Shown here: positions 27,940 to 35,388 of the stretch, piece by piece
Layout of the letters: every line of letters starts with the position of its first letter
Position numbering within the stretch: the stretch's first letter is position 1
From: Lachnospiraceae bacterium
GTDB taxonomy: Bacteria > Bacillota > Clostridia > Lachnospirales > Lachnospiraceae
Direction: 5' to 3'
DNA length: 59,879 nucleotides
Assembly (NCBI GenBank): GCA_028696165.1
Contig: JAQVHQ010000017.1
Coordinates: 1-59,879, forward strand
Program-made: the position numbers and the translations under genes
Notes under the pieces: model-generated
The model's database searches: none
What the model was told of the DNA's origin: nothing
Seen by the model: only the letters and a program-made list of their open reading frames with translations

Positions 27940-30384
27940 TTACAATCTTCTCAATGAGAAATCCTGACTTTCCAAGGTCAGGTTTGGATTATAATATGGG
28001 TCTCCGTCTCTCAATATGTCAGGCCAGTGTTTTTCAAAAATAGCGATTTCTCTCTGGAAACGTCTTACTTTTTCCGGTGTATCTTCCTGCCCTCTTGATT
28101 TAGATTCATAATGATATAATTCAGAATACGGATTATATACAACTAATTTCCCAATGTTTCTAACCTTCATGCAGAAGTCAATGTCATTAAATGCCACCTG
28201 CAGCTCCTCATCAAATCCGCCTACCTGGTCAAAGACAGACTTCTTTACCAGCATACTGGCAGCCGTAACTGCCGAATAGTCCTGGGCACAGATAATTCTA
28301 TGACAATATCCGGTAGTTCCTCTCTTCTGCTGTACAAAACAGTGCCCTGCAATTCCACCGAATCCGATTACCACTCCTGCATGCTGTATGGTATCATCTT
28401 CAAAGTACAGGCGAGATCCCACAATCCCCACATCTTCTCTGGTGCAATATCCCACCAGTTCTTCGATACAATCTGGATTAATAATCTCCGTATCATTATT
28501 CAAAAGCCATAAATATTCACCATCGGCGTGCTGTGCGCCAAAATTGTTGATGGAAGAATAGTTGAAATGTCCCTTATAATAGACAACTTTTACTTTTGGA
28601 TTTTCCGCTTCCAGTTTTTTATAATACGCAAAGGTTTCCTCTTCCGTACTGTTATTTTCGATGATAATGTATTCGTAATTGCTGTATGTTGCTTTCTTCT
28701 CAATGGACTGAATACATCTGTCAAGATCTGCAATATGATCCTTGTTCGGGATCATAATAGACACCTTCGGCTGTACTTTTAGATTGTAATGGGTCTTATA
28801 TAATCCCAGATACTCCCCTTTTCCCACCGACGCATCGATTTTACATCTCTTATAATGCGCTTCAATTGCACGCTGTCCCGCATCAAATGCATACAGCTTG
28901 CTTTCCGGGTTCTCCGAAGTAGAATTCTCGTGGCTTCTCCAGTGATAAAGAATCTTTGGAATATGATGAATACATTTCGCCTGCTCTATGCAGCGCAGTA
29001 CAAAATCATAATCCTGTGCGCCATCAAAAGCACTATCCAGCATTCCGACTGTTTCATAAACGGATTTCTTCACCACGAAAAAGTGGCATATATAATTTAC
29101 TGTCGTCAATAAATCAATGTTAAAATCCGGTTTGAAATGCGGCTGGAAGAACTTATTTCCATCCATAGACATCTTGTCTTCATCTGTATATATTACATCA
29201 ATCTCCGAATTAGCATTAACTGCGCGCACACATTCATATAATGCATTGGCAGTCAATTCGTCATCGTGATCTGCAAATCCTATATAATCGCCAGTGGCAA
29301 TGCCAAGTGCCGCATTGGTATTTTCAGATATCTGCAGTTTCTTCTTCTCGTATATAACTTTGATTCTTGGTTCTGCTTCCGTATACTGTCTCAAAATATC
29401 TGTGAGCGGTGAATCCGGTCCGCTTCCGTCAGAAAAGCACAATTCCCAATTACTGTAAGTCTGATTTTGAAAAGATTCAATTAACTTTACAAGATATTTC
29501 TCAGGTGTCTTATAAAGAGGTACAACCACACTGATTTTAGGCTGATTTGCAAATGTTTCATTCTTCTGTCTCTCAAGTTCCTGCTTCGTAGGCATATGTT
29601 TAGGCAGCCATTTCGTATAACTCACCGGCGGATTCTTCTTTGACTTCACTTTCTGAAGAACTTTGCCTGAAAAAGCAGAGATTCCATGGGTTTTGATATA
29701 GCGTACACCTTTATTATAGTAACGTCCTACTTTGTTCGCTAATATAGTTACCGTTCCCAGCGCCACTTCATATACAAAATGGTGGCTGTCCGAATGCATG
29801 TCAACTAAAAGCTTTTTCCCCTGAAGTCCGTTGAGTTCCACAAAGAATCCACATTTATAATCAATTTTATGTTCTTTATACATCTGGACCACATCAACTC
29901 GATTGGACATCTGCACATCACAGGGAATCGTTTTGCCATTTTCATCGCAGATACTGATAATAACCGGTGTAGTGTCTACAGCCCAGCCCCGGATTTTGCA
30001 GGTTCCCGCCTTCATATCTACATTTTCTTCTTCGATAAAGTACTGAATCTGATCCTGTTTTTCCAATAAACTTTTCACACTGCATGAAAACCAGTTATCC
30101 CGCTGGCTGTCTAAGACATACTCCAGCTGCAATTTCTGATACTCTTTTAGATTTTCCGGCAATTCAACCTGCACAGTGACTTTCTCTCCCTGAACACTGT
30201 CCAAATCAGCAAATCTCTCAAGAGCACTGTTGTTTTCCCACTCTTCAATATGACAGGGGATGGATGTCTGATCCAGTTTTGCCTCTACTTTATACCCTTT
30301 TGGACAGCATCCCTGTAAAATATATAGATTTTTATCTACCAGATGAAACCGTTCCCTTTTCACCTCAAAGAAATCTTTCTGCAT
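27940..30384 (-). CDS. Large two-domain GT2 glycosyltransferase (paralogue 2)
   Basis: Protein of 814 aa with the same layout as its neighbour. An N-terminal beta-rich region (1-260, including KAGTCKIRGWAVDTTPV) is followed by GT domain 1 (about 280-490: ISVVVPLYKTPEKYLVKLI, CFSDGSGPDSPL, FADHDDEL, YTDEDKMSMDGNKFFQP) and GT domain 2 (about 535-780: VSIMIPNKDHIADLDRCI, IIENNSTEEETFAYY, LLNNDTEI, QHAGVVIGFGGIAGH). The N-terminal modules have diverged much more than the GT domains. The two genes look like an old tandem duplication followed by specialisation. The sugar is probably dTDP-rhamnose, given rmlBAC upstream, but this is inference. Confidence 0.85.
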   Translation of the reverse strand: MQKDFFEVKRERFHLVDKNLYILQGCCPKGYKVEAKLDQTSIPCHIEEWENNSALERFADLDSVQGEKVTVQVELPENLKEYQKLQLEYVLDSQRDNWFSCSVKSLLEKQDQIQYFIEEENVDMKAGTCKIRGWAVDTTPVIISICDENGKTIPCDVQMSNRVDVVQMYKEHKIDYKCGFFVELNGLQGKKLLVDMHSDSHHFVYEVALGTVTILANKVGRYYNKGVRYIKTHGISAFSGKVLQKVKSKKNPPVSYTKWLPKHMPTKQELERQKNETFANQPKISVVVPLYKTPEKYLVKLIESFQNQTYSNWELCFSDGSGPDSPLTDILRQYTEAEPRIKVIYEKKKLQISENTNAALGIATGDYIGFADHDDELTANALYECVRAVNANSEIDVIYTDEDKMSMDGNKFFQPHFKPDFNIDLLTTVNYICHFFVVKKSVYETVGMLDSAFDGAQDYDFVLRCIEQAKCIHHIPKILYHWRSHENSTSENPESKLYAFDAGQRAIEAHYKRCKIDASVGKGEYLGLYKTHYNLKVQPKVSIMIPNKDHIADLDRCIQSIEKKATYSNYEYIIIENNSTEEETFAYYKKLEAENPKVKVVYYKGHFNYSSINNFGAQHADGEYLWLLNNDTEIINPDCIEELVGYCTREDVGIVGSRLYFEDDTIQHAGVVIGFGGIAGHCFVQQKRGTTGYCHRIICAQDYSAVTAASMLVKKSVFDQVGGFDEELQVAFNDIDFCMKVRNIGKLVVYNPYSELYHYESKSRGQEDTPEKVRRFQREIAIFEKHWPDILRDGDPYYNPNLTLESQDFSLRRL

Positions 30385-30414
30385 GAGTTCTACCTTTCCT
30401 CTTCTACGAAACTA

Positions 30415-30445
30415 CCCACCTTCTGAAAACAACTCAAAAGGTGGG
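30415..30445 (-). other. Intergenic hairpin inside the polysaccharide operon
   Basis: CCCACCTT and AAGGTGGG form an 8-bp G/C-rich stem with a 15-nt loop between the 202-aa gene and the next glycosyltransferase. In the minus-strand RNA it is not followed by a U-tract, so it may be an mRNA stability or processing element rather than a terminator. Confidence 0.4.
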
Positions 30446-30451
30446 CTTTTA

Positions 30452-31060
30452 TTAACTAAAGAATTTATATAACACTTTTACAAAGATAATCAGATAAGCC
30501 GCACAAAAAATCACTACGAAGAATGTCTCCAAGTCAAACATATGACTAACGGTCTTAAGTGCTAAAGTATTGGTAGGAAATTCTTCTCCATTTAATGTCA
30601 GAGTCAAATCTTCCTCGCCCTTAGGAACATTATAGATTGTAATCGCATTACCATTATTTGCATCTTTTGAACTTATACGAAAGATGAATTCTTTATCTTT
30701 TGTCTGTTCTATCTTTTCAAAAGAAATGGTATGAAATTTTCCATTCTGTACCTGAGATGCGTCTAATACACCTTCCCGAATCACATCCTGTGTTTCCCCG
30801 TCAAGTATCTGAAAATCGTATTGTGAAGTCAGCACGTTACCAAATGTGGCTATTTTCACATACACGCCGTCTAACACATTTCTTTCACAGATAAAATTCT
30901 GTTCCACAACCAAATCCGTTGTAATCTCTCCCATGTTTCCATATCGAGAATTCTCAACACTGGTATCATAAATAGCTATTCTCTTGTTTATATGTGCATA
31001 TAAAAATGCGAATCCCACTACGATTATTACAATAACTGCATACCTTAATACTTTTTTCAT
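30452..31060 (-). CDS. Bitopic membrane protein with an extracytoplasmic domain
   Basis: Protein of 202 aa, family not recognised. TM helices lie near both ends (7-24 and about 175-198), leaving about 145 residues outside. The exodomain (VVEQNFICERNVLDGVYVKI, SQYDFQILDGETQDVI, GKFHTISFEKIEQTKDKEF) resembles the segment following the first TM helix of the LTA-synthase-like protein at 35389-37779 (YEYDFTAIDSNFQKMEISV, STLKFVMKNADGENVI). Both may carry the same beta-sandwich, perhaps binding a glycan. It sits between the ABC exporter ATPase and the tandem glycosyltransferases, 15 nt after the ATPase stop, with ribosome site AGGGG. A role in handling the exported chain is possible. Confidence 0.7.
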   Translation of the reverse strand: MKKVLRYAVIVIIVVGFAFLYAHINKRIAIYDTSVENSRYGNMGEITTDLVVEQNFICERNVLDGVYVKIATFGNVLTSQYDFQILDGETQDVIREGVLDASQVQNGKFHTISFEKIEQTKDKEFIFRISSKDANNGNAITIYNVPKGEEDLTLTLNGEEFPTNTLALKTVSHMFDLETFFVVIFCAAYLIIFVKVLYKFFS

Positions 31061-31074
31061 GTTTTACCCCTATG

Positions 31075-31809
31075 CTATGAACATTCATAAGCGCTGCACA
31101 CATCTTCTACATCGCCTAACATCTTTACATGCCCTTTTTCTAACCATACTGCTTTGTTACACAACATCTTAACCTGCTCAATGCTGTGTGAAACAAACAG
31201 AATCGTCGTATCTTCTTTCATCATGCTCTGAATTCTGGATTCACATTTCTGCTGAAAACGAAAATCTCCGACAGACAGTACTTCATCAACAATCAGAATA
31301 TCCGGTTTTCCAATAGTAGCAATTGCGAATGCCAGTCTGGAGAGCATACCGGATGAAAAATTCTTTACCGGTACATCCATAAACTCTTCCAGTTCGGAAA
31401 ACTCTACGATTCCATCATAATGTTCCAGCATCTGCTTTTTGGAGTATCCTAAAATTGCACCATTTAGAAAGACATTTTCTTTGGCCGTCAAATCAAAGTC
31501 AAATCCTGCTCCCAATTCAATCAAAGGTGCTATACTTCCATTAACCTTCACTTCACCGCCGGTAGGTTTTAAAACTCCGGCTATAACTTTCAGCATGGTA
31601 CTCTTACCACAGCCATTTAATCCTATTAAGCCAAGAGAATCTCCTCTGTTTAAACGAAAACTGACATTTCTCAACGCCCAGAATTCATCGTATTCGATGG
31701 TTCCCTTTATACTTCTTATCAGATATTCCTTCAGACTATTTACCCGCTCCCGCTCCAGATTGAAACGAATCGAGACATCATTCACTTCTATTATTGTATT
31801 CTCCATCAT
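31075..31809 (-). CDS. Polysaccharide ABC exporter, ATP-binding protein (Wzt/TagH type)
   Basis: Protein of 244 aa. Walker A is GLNGCGKST, the Q-loop region follows in SIAPLIELGAGFDFDLTAKE (the ELGAGFxxxLTGxEN-like signature of polysaccharide exporters), the ABC signature is FSSGMLSRLAFA, and Walker B is ILIVDEVLSVGD. The length is that of a bare nucleotide-binding domain. The C-terminal carbohydrate-binding domain found in some Wzt proteins, which recognises a modified chain end, is absent, so export should not need a terminal cap. It pairs with the permease directly upstream, 6 nt apart. Start is at the first or second ATG of ATGATGGAG; the second has the better spacing from GAGG. Confidence 0.9.
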   Translation of the reverse strand: MMENTIIEVNDVSIRFNLERERVNSLKEYLIRSIKGTIEYDEFWALRNVSFRLNRGDSLGLIGLNGCGKSTMLKVIAGVLKPTGGEVKVNGSIAPLIELGAGFDFDLTAKENVFLNGAILGYSKKQMLEHYDGIVEFSELEEFMDVPVKNFSSGMLSRLAFAIATIGKPDILIVDEVLSVGDFRFQQKCESRIQSMMKEDTTILFVSHSIEQVKMLCNKAVWLEKGHVKMLGDVEDVCSAYECS

Positions 31810-31815
31810 TTACCT

Positions 31816-32592
31816 CTATATATTCAGGATAAAAGAATCCTGCTTTTTGTAAAATGCATATAAGCCAATTATCATAACAACAGCACATTCAGCTGTGGCA
31901 ATTAAAATTGACTGCCATCCTGGTAACAATCCATTAATAGCAACATCACGGAACATATTTACCATATTTGTTAATGGATTCAGTAATACAACCTTTCTGA
32001 TTGTATCCGGAAGCATACTCATAGGATAGATAATTGGAGTTAAATATAGCAACGCGGTGATAAATACACCGTAAATATGAATCAAATCTCTGAACTTTAC
32101 AGCATACGCAGCCAATATAAGACCAACGCCAGCTGAAAAAACAGTCGTAAATGCAATCGGTATGAAAGCAAGTACAATCGTATAATGCATCTCTGCTCTT
32201 AATACAAGCATAATGCCTATAAAAGCTGCAAAAGATGCCATCAAGTTCACTAAACTGGACATAATTCTTGATAAGACAAACAAATATTTAGGAATATATG
32301 CTTTCTTAATCAGTGATGAATTTCCTATAATAGCATTCATGGAATTCGAAGTAGCTTCCGAATAGAAATTGAACACTACCTGACCAGCCATGATGTAAAG
32401 CGGGAAATTCTCAATATCTGATTTAAATAAGTTAGAAAAGACAATACTCAAAACAATCATAGTACACAGTGGATTCAGCAAAGACCACAGCACACCCATA
32501 ACAGAACGTCTATACCGCGTCTTAATATCTCTGACTGTTAACTCGTTCAGTAAAGGTCTGTATTTCAAAAAATTATTTATATATGTTGACAA
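31816..32592 (-). CDS. Polysaccharide ABC exporter, permease (Wzm/TagG type)
   Basis: Protein of 258 aa with six hydrophobic segments, ABC-2 permease family. The start is a TTG at 32592 (STYINNFLKYRPLLNELTV follows) with TCGGAGGT 6 nt upstream. An upstream ATG at 32637 would overlap rmlC by 31 nt and has no ribosome site. The cytoplasmic amphipathic start followed by VRDIKTRYRRSVMGVLWSLL is typical of Wzm/TagG proteins. The last helix region includes LTPIIYPMSMLPD. It forms the channel that moves undecaprenyl-linked polysaccharide out through the membrane, powered by the ATPase at 31075-31809. Confidence 0.9.
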   Translation of the reverse strand: MSTYINNFLKYRPLLNELTVRDIKTRYRRSVMGVLWSLLNPLCTMIVLSIVFSNLFKSDIENFPLYIMAGQVVFNFYSEATSNSMNAIIGNSSLIKKAYIPKYLFVLSRIMSSLVNLMASFAAFIGIMLVLRAEMHYTIVLAFIPIAFTTVFSAGVGLILAAYAVKFRDLIHIYGVFITALLYLTPIIYPMSMLPDTIRKVVLLNPLTNMVNMFRDVAINGLLPGWQSILIATAECAVVMIIGLYAFYKKQDSFILNI

Positions 32593-32606
32593 CCTGTTAC
32601 CTCCGA

Positions 32607-33158
32607 TTATTTCTTTAAGCTGCTGATTCCATCCCACTTCTGATCTTTCTCAGAAATCGTCAGTTCCATACCTTCCGGAATTGGCCATTCTACTCCAATT
32701 TCAGGGTCATCCCATTTCAAACCGCCTTCATCATTTGGATGATAAAAGTCTGTACACTTATATGCAAATTCAGCTGAATCTGATAATACTACAAAACCAT
32801 GTGCGAAGTTCTTAGGAATAAAGAACTGTTTCTTATTCTCTGCTGACAGTAACACGCCATACCATTTTCCATAAGTCTCAGAACCTGGTCTTAAGTCTAC
32901 AGCCACATCGAACACTTCACCGCTGACTACACGTACTAATTTATCCTGAGGATAATTAATCTGGAAATGCAGACCTCTCAAAACTCCTTTTTTAGAGCTT
33001 GACTGATTGTCCTGTACGAATTCCATATCTATACCTGCTGCCACATAGTCGTTTTTATTATAAGTTTCCATAAAATAACCACGCTCATCTCCAAATACTG
33101 CTGGAGTGATTACTTTTAATCCTTCGATTTCACATGTTTCTACTGTAATTTTTCCCAT
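32607..33158 (-). CDS. rmlC: dTDP-4-dehydrorhamnose 3,5-epimerase
   Basis: Protein of 183 aa. The start is the ATG at 33158 (MGKITVETCEIEGLKVI); AGAGGA lies 7 nt upstream, whereas the ATG 18 nt earlier has none. It has the RmlC cupin features: FGDERGYFMETYNKNDY, FVQDNQSSSKKGVLRGLHFQ with the catalytic His, KLVRVVSGEVFDVAVDLR and FFIPKNFAHGFVVLSD. It converts dTDP-4-keto-6-deoxyglucose to dTDP-4-keto-L-rhamnose, the third step of dTDP-rhamnose synthesis. It lies between rmlA and the exporter genes. The final enzyme, RmlD, is not in this window. Confidence 0.95.
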   Translation of the reverse strand: MGKITVETCEIEGLKVITPAVFGDERGYFMETYNKNDYVAAGIDMEFVQDNQSSSKKGVLRGLHFQINYPQDKLVRVVSGEVFDVAVDLRPGSETYGKWYGVLLSAENKKQFFIPKNFAHGFVVLSDSAEFAYKCTDFYHPNDEGGLKWDDPEIGVEWPIPEGMELTISEKDQKWDGISSLKK

Positions 33159-33244
33159 TTTATTTTCCTCTGTCATTTAATAATTCATATAATTCCGGCA
33201 GCTGTTCTTAGTTTTACCGGAATCATCCATTTTCAAGTTTGCTC

Positions 33245-34114
33245 TTATAAACCATTGGCAACATCAATCAGATACTGTCCATAGGCAGTCTTAAGCAGCG
33301 GCTGTGCCAGTTCTACTAACTGCTCTTTTGTAATAAATCCTCTTTTGTATGCAATCTCTTCAATACATGAGATATACATACCCTGACGTTTCTGGAATGC
33401 AGATACAAAGTCAGCGGCATCAAGAAGCATATCATGATTTCCTGTATCGAGCCATGCAAATCCTCTTCCTAAGGTTTCTACCTGGAGAGTTCCTCTTCTT
33501 AAATATTCATTGTTTACACTGGTGATTTCGATTTCCCCACGTGCGGATGGCTTCACATTTTTCGCAATCTCTACTACATCATTGTCATAGAAATACAAAC
33601 CAGGAACTGCATAATTTGATTTTGGTTTCTCTGGTTTTTCTTCAATGGAAAGTGCCTTTCCGTTTTCATCAAATTCTACAACACCATACTCTCTCGGGTC
33701 ACGTACGTAGTAACCGAAGATAGTTGCTCCGCTCTGTCTTTCTGCAGCACTCTTTAATACTCGTGAGAAACTCTGTCCATAGAAAATATTGTCGCCCAAA
33801 ACAAGTGCCACATTATCATCACCGATAAATTCTTCGCCGATGATAAAAGCATCAGCAAGTCCTCTTGGGCTCTCCTGTACAGCATAACTCATCTTAAGTC
33901 CCAGCTGTTCTCCTGTTCCAAATAACTCTTTAAATACCGGCAAATCTCTAGGTGTAGAGATAATTAAAATTTCGCGGATTCCTGCCAGCATCAGAGTAGA
34001 CAATGGATAATAAATCATTGGCTTATCATAAACCGGCATAATCTGTTTGGATATAGCCTTTGTTAACGGATACAATCTGGTTCCTGAACCACCTGCTAAA
34101 ATAATACCTTTCAT
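33245..34114 (-). CDS. rmlA: Glucose-1-phosphate thymidylyltransferase
   Basis: Protein of 289 aa, the normal length for RmlA. It starts with [20 protein letters not shown] (nucleotide-binding signature), followed by [51 protein letters not shown] and [16 protein letters not shown]. It joins dTTP and glucose-1-phosphate to give dTDP-glucose, the first step to dTDP-rhamnose. Ribosome site AAGGAGAATTAGGAATG. A 90-nt gap separates it from rmlB and holds an imperfect G/C-rich inverted repeat (GGGCGG...CCGCCC, about 34160-34198). Confidence 0.95.
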   Translation of the reverse strand: MKGIILAGGSGTRLYPLTKAISKQIMPVYDKPMIYYPLSTLMLAGIREILIISTPRDLPVFKELFGTGEQLGLKMSYAVQESPRGLADAFIIGEEFIGDDNVALVLGDNIFYGQSFSRVLKSAAERQSGATIFGYYVRDPREYGVVEFDENGKALSIEEKPEKPKSNYAVPGLYFYDNDVVEIAKNVKPSARGEIEITSVNNEYLRRGTLQVETLGRGFAWLDTGNHDMLLDAADFVSAFQKRQGMYISCIEEIAYKRGFITKEQLVELAQPLLKTAYGQYLIDVANGL

Positions 34115-34204
34115 TCCTAATTCTCCTTTTATCTACGTGTTTATTTAACGCAAGCGAGGGGCGGTACATGTCTCTACGCTTCTCAAACATCCCCGCCCAC
34201 TCAA

Positions 34205-35281
34205 TTATTTATACATTTCATTATAATACTTCTGATAATCACCGCTGGTAACGTTCTTCATCCAATCTTCATTTTTAAAGAACCATTCTATGGTTAAGCG
34301 AATGCCTTCTTTGAACATTGTTTCCGGATACCATCCGATTTCTTCTTTAATCTTGTCCGGAGCGATTGCATATCTTCTGTCATGGCCTTTGCGGTCTTCC
34401 ACGTAAGTAATTAAGTCTGTGCTTACTACTTCTTTTCTTGGATCACCTTCCGGCAGCATCTCCTGTAATGTCTCTATGATAATATTAATGATTTCGATAT
34501 TCTGTTTTTCGTTATGTCCGCCGATATTGTATGTTTCGAAAAGTCTTCCCTGTTCCTGTACCATGTCAATTCCTTTTGCATGGTCTTCAACATATAACCA
34601 GTCACGAACGTTCTTGCCATCACCATATACCGGTAATTTCTTGCCCTGCAGTGCATTGTTGATAATTAATGGAATCAGTTTTTCCGGGAACTGATAAGGT
34701 CCGTAATTGTTGCTGCAGTTCGTTATATTGGCAGGGAACTTATAAGTATCCATATATGATTTTACAAGAAAATCTGAGGATGCTTTACTTGCTGAATATG
34801 GGCTGTGAGGATCGTAAGGAGTTGTCTCATAGAAATATTCTCCTTCGTTCTCTAAAGAGCCGTATACTTCATCTGTAGATACATGCAGGAATTTTTTATT
34901 TTCCTTAAATGTACCATCTTCCAATTCCCATGCTGCCTTTGCTGCATTAAGCATTACCAGTGTACCTAATACATTGGTCTTAACAAATACTTCCGGGTTA
35001 CGGATACTTCTATCTACATGACTTTCCGCAGCAAAATGAACTACTCTGTCAATATCATTTTCTTCAAAAATTTTGTTGATTGCTTCGCTGTCGCAGATAT
35101 CTGCTCTGATAAATGTATAATTGTCTCTATCTTCAATATCTTTCAGATTTTCCAAATTTCCGGCATACGTCAATTTATCCACATTGATAATACGAATCTC
35201 ATTGTCATACTTTTTAAACATATAGTGAATATAATTTGATCCAATAAATCCAGCTCCACCAGTTACTAAATATGTTCTCAT
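34205..35281 (-). CDS. rmlB: dTDP-glucose 4,6-dehydratase
   Basis: Protein of 358 aa. The start is chosen at the ATG of MRTYLVTGGAGFIGSNYIHY, 8 nt after GGAGG; an ATG directly before it is also possible. The open frame's earlier ATG overlaps the ribosome site. It has a Rossmann motif GGAGFIGSN, HFAAESHVDRSI, the substrate segment STDEVYGSLENEGEYF, and the catalytic YSASKASSDFLV (Tyr-x3-Lys). It makes dTDP-4-keto-6-deoxyglucose. It is the first gene of the operon rmlB-rmlA-rmlC-wzm-wzt-202aa-GT-GT and has a consensus promoter at 35327-35355. Confidence 0.95.
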   Translation of the reverse strand: MRTYLVTGGAGFIGSNYIHYMFKKYDNEIRIINVDKLTYAGNLENLKDIEDRDNYTFIRADICDSEAINKIFEENDIDRVVHFAAESHVDRSIRNPEVFVKTNVLGTLVMLNAAKAAWELEDGTFKENKKFLHVSTDEVYGSLENEGEYFYETTPYDPHSPYSASKASSDFLVKSYMDTYKFPANITNCSNNYGPYQFPEKLIPLIINNALQGKKLPVYGDGKNVRDWLYVEDHAKGIDMVQEQGRLFETYNIGGHNEKQNIEIINIIIETLQEMLPEGDPRKEVVSTDLITYVEDRKGHDRRYAIAPDKIKEEIGWYPETMFKEGIRLTIEWFFKNEDWMKNVTSGDYQKYYNEMYK

Positions 35282-35326
35282 CATAAAATCCTCCATTATG
35301 ATTCCATTTAACTTTTATTCTGTAGC

Positions 35327-35355
35327 ATTATAGCATTTTATACATGATATAGCAA
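35327..35355 (-). promoter_or_regulatory. Promoter of the rml/export/GT operon
   Basis: TTGCTA, 17 nt, TATAAT on the minus strand, about 46 nt before the rmlB start. It would drive about 9.9 kb down to 25452. Confidence 0.75.
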
Positions 35356-35388
35356 GTTTTTGTTTATAGATGTTTTATTCCAGATATT

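Noticed and set aside
30415-30445. Terminator splitting the polysaccharide operon
   Set aside because: The stem is good but no U-tract follows in the transcribed direction, and the next gene has no promoter of its own, so the operon is kept intact.
32593-32637. N-terminal extension of the exporter permease overlapping rmlC
   Set aside because: The ATG at 32637 has no ribosome site and the extra residues are the rmlC 3' end read in another frame. The TTG at 32592 has TCGGAGGT at proper spacing.
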